From the NCBI RefSeq assembly GCF_002920635.1, contig NZ_PQSR01000017.1, forward strand, positions 48,810 to 112,809: 64,000 nucleotides of DNA, given 5' to 3'. Position numbers and translations under genes: made by a program. Below are positions 60,184 to 64,000 of the stretch, one piece after another (the first letter of the stretch is position 1; every line of letters starts with the position of its first letter). This DNA comes from Streptomyces sp. Ru72. Lineage in GTDB: Bacteria > Actinomycetota > Actinomycetes > Streptomycetales > Streptomycetaceae. A model generated the notes under the pieces. That model searched no databases and was not told the origin of the DNA. It saw nothing but the letters and a program-made list of their open reading frames with translations.

Positions 60184-61400
60184 TTGTCGCCTCCGTCGAA
60201 GTGCGGGTTCTCCCAGATGACCGTCGCGCCCATGCCGAAGCCGACGCACATGGTGGTGAGGCCGTAGCGGACCTGCGGCTGCTCCTCGAACTGGCGGGCG
60301 AGCTGCGTCATCAGCCGGACGCCGGAGGAGGCCAGCGGGTGGCCGAAGGCGATGGCGCCGCCGTACTGGTTGACGCGCTCGTCGTCGTCCGCGATGCCGT
60401 AGTGGTCGAGGAAGGCCAGGACCTGGACGGCGAAGGCCTCGTTGATCTCGAACAGGCCGATGTCGGAGATCGACAGGCCCGCCTTGGCGAGAGCCTTCTC
60501 CGTGGCCGGGATCGGGCCGTACCCCATGACCTCCGGCTCGACGCCCGCGAAGGCGTAGGAGACCAGGCGCATCTTCACCGGCAGCCCGTTCTCGCGGGCG
60601 AAGTCCTCGCTCGCGATGATCGAGGCGGTGGCGCCGTCGTTCAGACCGGCCGCGTTGCCCGCGGTGACCCGGCCGTGGACGCGGAACGGCGTCTTCAGGT
60701 TCGCCAGGTTCTCCAGCGTGGTGCCCGGGCGCATCGGCTCGTCGGCGGTGACCAGGCCCCAGCCGGTCTCGCCGCCCTCGGGGCTGGTGCGGCGTACGGA
60801 GATCGGCACCAGGTCGGCCTGGATCTTGCCGTTGGCGTACGCCTTCGCGGCCTTCTCCTGGGAGCGCACCGCGTACTCGTCGGCGCGCAGCTTGGTGATG
60901 TGCGGGTAGCGGTCGTGGAGGTTCTCCGCGGTCATGCCCATGAACAGCGCGGACTCGTCGACCAGCTTCTCGCTCACGAACCGCGGGTTCGGGTCGACGC
61001 CCTCGCCCATCGGGTGGCGGCCCATGTGCTCCACACCGCCGGCGATCACGGCGTCGTACGCGCCGAACGCGATCGAGCCTGCCGTGGTCGTCACGGCCGT
61101 CATCGCGCCCGCGCACATGCGGTCGATGGAGTAGCCGGGGACCGACTGGGGGAGACCGGCCAGGATGCCCGCGGTGCGGCCGAGGGTCAGGCCCTGGTCA
61201 CCGATCTGCGTGGTCGCGGCGATGGCGACCTCGTCGATCTTCTTCGGGTCGAGACCCGGGTTGCGGCGCAGCAGCTCCCGGATCGCCTTCACGACGAGGT
61301 CGTCGGCGCGGGTCTCGTGGTAGATGCCCTTCGGGCCCGCCTTGCCGAACGGGGTGCGGACGCCGTCGACGAAGACGACGTCCCTGACGGTACGAGGCAC
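60180..61400 (-). CDS. fadA: Acetyl-CoA acetyltransferase (thiolase)
   Basis: A 406-residue thiolase, the last step of beta-oxidation. The acyl-accepting Cys96 lies in SIDRMCAGAMTAVTTTAG; the C-terminal motifs are NEAFAVQVLAF, GGAIAFGHPLASSG with the His, and TMCVGFGMGATVIWE with the second Cys. GTG 61400 has GGAGGAG 8 bases upstream; the frame stays open to 61451, but that part is not thiolase-like. It makes a heteromeric complex with FadB. Confidence 0.93.
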   Translation of the reverse strand: MPRTVRDVVFVDGVRTPFGKAGPKGIYHETRADDLVVKAIRELLRRNPGLDPKKIDEVAIAATTQIGDQGLTLGRTAGILAGLPQSVPGYSIDRMCAGAMTAVTTTAGSIAFGAYDAVIAGGVEHMGRHPMGEGVDPNPRFVSEKLVDESALFMGMTAENLHDRYPHITKLRADEYAVRSQEKAAKAYANGKIQADLVPISVRRTSPEGGETGWGLVTADEPMRPGTTLENLANLKTPFRVHGRVTAGNAAGLNDGATASIIASEDFARENGLPVKMRLVSYAFAGVEPEVMGYGPIPATEKALAKAGLSISDIGLFEINEAFAVQVLAFLDHYGIADDDERVNQYGGAIAFGHPLASSGVRLMTQLARQFEEQPQVRYGLTTMCVGFGMGATVIWENPHFDGGDK

Positions 61401-61442
61401 GATGGCTCTCCTCCAGGGTGCGGGATGGCACTGCTGCGACGC

Positions 61443-61460
61443 GCTGAGCACGCGCTCAGC
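61443..61460. promoter_or_regulatory. Inverted repeat upstream of fadA
   Basis: GCTGAGC and GCTCAGC (61443-61449 and 61454-61460) form a perfect dyad with a 4-base spacer, 43 bases upstream of the thiolase start. It is placed well for a TetR-type repressor of beta-oxidation genes, but no regulator is nearby. Confidence 0.45.
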
Positions 61461-61903
61461 ACCATGCTACTTGTGGGTAACCAAGCTGCCCAGTCCCGCA
61501 CGCCCAAGCGGCGAAGGTCACACCTTCGGCGGAGGGAGGGATTTCCCCGCGGGGTCGGCAAGGGGCTCGGAACGGGAGGCAGTGGCCGCATCCGCGTGAG
61601 CAGCCGCCTCCCCGCAAAGGGCGGCCTCGCCACGAGGGGGCTCGGGGTCGCGACGGCATGGGACCCCTGGTCGACACCCGGCTGCGAAGCGTGGGCATCG
61701 GCTGCGGGCCGCGCCGCGTCGGCACCGGATGGGGGTGCCGCCATGCGGCTCCGCCGAATCGGCATGGCTCCACCCCGTAGTCGGCTCTGCGGCCGACCCG
61801 GCCGCCGTGCGCGCGGCGGCCGACCGGCACGGCTGGACGCGGCCGACACGGCCGCGTCGCGTCGCCCTGCAACCCCGCCATCTCGCACGCGGCTCGGCCG
61901 CGC
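61461..61903. other. GC-rich gap with no recognised gene
   Basis: Between the fadA promoter dyad and the RNase D terminator, 443 bases contain only short open frames with poor start signals and unlike codon patterns. Several CGGCCG- and CGGCA-rich short repeats are present. I see no RNA gene or element I can name. Confidence 0.5.
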
Positions 61904-61943
61904 GGGCGTCCCCCTCGGGGACGCCCCCCCATCGGGGACGCCC
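61904..61943 (-). terminator. Hairpin with duplicated arm after RNase D
   Basis: GGGCGTCCCC (61904-61913) pairs with GGGGACGCCC (61917-61926) around CTC. The right arm is repeated exactly at 61934-61943, so two alternative hairpins can form. On the minus strand it lies 24-63 bases after the RNase D stop. Confidence 0.6.
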
Positions 61944-61966
61944 CCCACCCGCTTACGACAAAGCCG

Positions 61967-63253
61967 CTACGGCGACTGGACGCCCTTCACGGACAGGGCC
62001 TTCACCAGCACCGGGGTGATCTGCTCGACCTGCCAGGCCCTCGCCCCGTACCCGGCCAGAGCGGAGGCCACGGTCTCCTCCTCCACCGGCTTCGGCGGCT
62101 CCCAGCACAGGCGCCGTACGGTGTCCGGGGAGATCAGGTTCTCCTGGGGCATGGTGAGCTGCTCGGCCAGGGCCGACACCGCGGCGCGCGCGGCGGACAG
62201 CCGGGCGGCCGCCGCCGGATCCTTGTCGGCCCAGGCCCGCGGCGGCGGCGGACCCGTCACCGGCTGCCCCGGCTGCGGCAGCTCCGCCTCCGGCAACGCC
62301 TTGGCGCGGTCGATCGCGGCCTGCCACTGCTCCAGCTGGCGCCGCCCCATGCGGTGCCCGAAGCCGTTCAGCGTGGCCAGGACGTGCACGTTCGGCGGCA
62401 GGGCGAGGGCCGCCTCGACGATCGCGGCGTCCCCGAGCACCTTGCCCGGCGAGACGTCCCGGCGCTGCGCGATCCGGTCCCGCGCCTGCCACAGCTCCCG
62501 GACGGCCGCCATCTGCCGGCGGCGGCGCACCTTGTGCATCCCGGACGTACGGCGCCAGGGGTCCTTGCGCGGCTCGGGCGGCGGCGCGGAGGCGATCGCG
62601 TCGAACTCCTGCCGGGCCCACTCCAGCTTTCCCTGCCGCTCGAGCTCCTTCTCCAGGGCGTCCCGCAGGTCCACGAGCAGTTCGACGTCGAGGGCGGCGT
62701 AGCGCAGCCAGGGCTCGGGCAGGGGCCGTGTCGACCAGTCGACGGCGGAGTGGCCCTTCTCCAGGATGAAGCTGAGGACGCTCTCCACCATGGCGCCGAG
62801 GCCGACCCGCGGGAACCCGGCGAGGCGCCCGGCCAGCTCGGTGTCGAACAGACGCGTGGGCACCATGCCTATCTCACGCAGGCAGGGCAGGTCCTGGGTG
62901 GCGGCGTGCAGTACCCACTCGGCGTCGGAGATCGCCTCGCTCAGGGCGGACAGGTCCGGGCAGGCCACCGGGTCGATCAGTGCGGTGCCCGCGCCCTCGC
63001 GGCGCAGCTGCACGAGGTAGGCGCGCTGGCCGTACCGGTAGCCGGACGCGCGCTCGGCATCGACCGCGACGGGGCCGGTGCCGGCGGCGAAGGCGGCGAT
63101 CACCTCGGCGAGGGAGGCATCGTCGGCGATCACGGGCGGAATGCCGTCTCGCGGCTCGAGCAACGGGATCGGCGCCGTTTCGACGTCGTCCGGAGGGGCG
63201 CCTCCGGTGGTTCGCAGTGGGCTGTCTGCTGCGGTCTCTTGGGCGTCGGTCAC
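61967..63253 (-). CDS. rnd: RNase D family 3'-5' exoribonuclease
   Basis: A 428-residue DEDDy exonuclease that trims RNA 3' ends. Residues about 40-205 hold the exonuclease domain: PVAVDAERASGYRYGQ (Exo I), HAATQDLPCL (Exo II) and YAALDVELLVDLRDAL (Exo III with Tyr). An HRDC domain follows at about 235-310 (MAAVRELWQARDRIAQRRDVSPGKVL). The N-terminal 35 residues are disordered. The start is GTG 63253. The second HRDC copy of E. coli RNase D is replaced by a divergent helical C-terminus. Confidence 0.9.
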   Translation of the reverse strand: MTDAQETAADSPLRTTGGAPPDDVETAPIPLLEPRDGIPPVIADDASLAEVIAAFAAGTGPVAVDAERASGYRYGQRAYLVQLRREGAGTALIDPVACPDLSALSEAISDAEWVLHAATQDLPCLREIGMVPTRLFDTELAGRLAGFPRVGLGAMVESVLSFILEKGHSAVDWSTRPLPEPWLRYAALDVELLVDLRDALEKELERQGKLEWARQEFDAIASAPPPEPRKDPWRRTSGMHKVRRRRQMAAVRELWQARDRIAQRRDVSPGKVLGDAAIVEAALALPPNVHVLATLNGFGHRMGRRQLEQWQAAIDRAKALPEAELPQPGQPVTGPPPPRAWADKDPAAAARLSAARAAVSALAEQLTMPQENLISPDTVRRLCWEPPKPVEEETVASALAGYGARAWQVEQITPVLVKALSVKGVQSP

Positions 63254-63473
63254 CTGTCAAGGGTATCTGTGTGTCGACTACGCCCGCCGACGGAACGTTC
63301 CGTCGACGGGCGGTGGGGGGTCGTAAACCAGTCATGTGTCACATGGGTCGTTCGGGTCCGGCACGAGGGCGCGGTGCCGGTGTGCGGCACGGGACGGCGG
63401 GCGTCCCGGCGTGCGGTCAGGTCCCCGGACGCGGCTCGCCGGCGGCTCGGTGCGGACGCGGACCGGGGCGGTC

Positions 63474-63531
63474 GGAGGAGGGGCGGGAGTCAGGGAGTAG
63501 AGGAGGGGCGGGAGGGGAGTCGGGGAGTAAG
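63474..63531 (+). repeat. G-rich tandem repeat upstream of RNase D
   Basis: GGAGGAGGGGCGGGAGTCAG followed by GGAGTA is repeated as GAGGAGGGGCGGGAGGGGAG followed by TCGGGGAGTAAGGG. Runs of three to four Gs are spaced for possible G-quadruplexes on the + strand. The gap 63254-63557 (304 bases) holds this repeat and the RNase D promoter, with nothing else I recognise. Confidence 0.6.
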
Positions 63532-63557
63532 GGAGTCCGGCGGTCGGAGGTAGGGGG

Positions 63558-64000
63558 TCAGTGGATGATGCCGGTCCGCAGGGCCACCGCCACCATCCCG
63601 GCACGGTCGCCGGTGCCGAGCTTGCGGGCGATGCGGGCCAGGTGGCTCTTCACGGTCAGGGCGGACAGGCCCATCGAGACGCCGATGGCCTTGTTCGACT
63701 GCCCCTCGGCGACCAGACGCAGCACCTCCACCTCGCGGCCGGACAGCTCGCGGTAGCCGCCCGGGTGGCTCGGGGCACCCGGGGGGCGGCGGTGCAGGCG
63801 CGCGGCGGCGGCGCCGATGGGGGCGGCACCCGGCCGGGTGGGGAGCCCGATGTTGGTGCGGGTGCCGGTGACGACATAGCCCTTGACTCCGCCCGCGAGG
63901 GCGTTGCGGACCGCTCCGATGTCGTCGGCGGCGGACAGGGCCAGACCGTTGGGCCAGCCCGCCGCCCGGGTCTCCGACAGGAGCGTGAGACCGGAGCCGT
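63558..64000 (-). CDS. LuxR-type response regulator, C-terminal part
   Basis: The last 146 codons are in the window; the start is beyond the right edge. The C-terminal 65 residues are a LuxR/NarL helix-turn-helix: LSGREVEVLRLVAEGQSNKAIG, then LSALTVKSHLARIARKLGTGDRAGMVAVALRTGII. The upstream part (NALAGGVKGYVVTGTRTNIG) is the end of a receiver-like domain, with a Pro/Gly/Arg-rich linker between. Phosphorylation residues cannot be judged because the N-terminus is missing. No partner kinase is visible in the window. Confidence 0.87.
   Translation of the reverse strand, partial: GSGLTLLSETRAAGWPNGLALSAADDIGAVRNALAGGVKGYVVTGTRTNIGLPTRPGAAPIGAAAARLHRRPPGAPSHPGGYRELSGREVEVLRLVAEGQSNKAIGVSMGLSALTVKSHLARIARKLGTGDRAGMVAVALRTGIIH

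Noticed and set aside
61904..61950. C-rich hairpins considered as an actinobacterial 6C small RNA.
   Set aside because: The C-runs lie in stems and linkers rather than in two loops, and the position fits an RNase D terminator.
60201..62702. A long plus-strand frame opposite fadA and RNase D.
   Set aside because: Shadow frame with repetitive Arg/Gly/Ala composition; both minus-strand genes are certain.

Overview
The DNA is a high-GC actinobacterial chromosome segment, almost certainly Streptomyces. Third codon positions are nearly all G or C, GTG starts and GTGA/ATGA stop-start overlaps are common, and the gene order matches my memory of the S. coelicolor SCO596x-SCO603x neighbourhood (sflB, hen1-pnkp, arginine deiminase-argF, HTH-MurA/acnA, ngcEFG-rok7B7-xylFGH-dxs, fadBA-RNase D). 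I had no database, so species and all homology calls are by recognition. No tRNA, rRNA, CRISPR array, integrase or insertion sequence was seen. The window looks like conserved core/accessory chromosome, not a mobile island.

Layout. 1-925: 5' part of a NiCoT nickel/cobalt permease behind a cobalamin riboswitch, with a divergent ArsR-type regulator. 951-6789: a polytopic membrane protein and a nitrate reductase fused to a sulfite-reductase-type flavoprotein, with a good GlnR box at its start. 7036-11071: SepF-like SflB, a small ATPase, a MazG-like protein, two DnaA boxes, two small hypotheticals and an LLM oxidoreductase. 11172-15322: the two-gene Hen1-Pnkp RNA repair operon. 15524-19457: arginine deiminase, ornithine carbamoyltransferase and an APC permease. 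20169-27607: a catabolic cluster (enoyl-CoA hydratase, FAD monooxygenase/OYE fusion, PaaX regulator, aryl-CoA ligase, acyl-CoA dehydrogenase, RidA) that looks like aerobic CoA-dependent anthranilate breakdown.

28217-34629: a UTRA GntR regulator divergent from a four-gene ABC importer operon that ends in a HAD phosphatase fused to an endonuclease/exonuclease/phosphatase (EEP) domain. This is the best candidate here for a poorly described uptake-and-dephosphorylation system. 34660-35338: a decayed cation-efflux gene. 35383-39921: an HTH-MurA fusion divergent from aconitase, with two copies of an ATCTC-N6-GAGAT dyad and an iron box between them.

40015-53549: sugar metabolism. A secreted GH92 mannosidase sits under a LacI-type operator; an NgcEFG N-acetylglucosamine/chitobiose importer has a DasR-like dre site; the ROK regulator Rok7B7 follows; then the XylFGH importer. 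53812-64000: DXP synthase (with a palindromic repeat inside its 3' end), an APC permease, a NYN-domain protein, FadB-FadA beta-oxidation enzymes, RNase D and a partial LuxR-type regulator.
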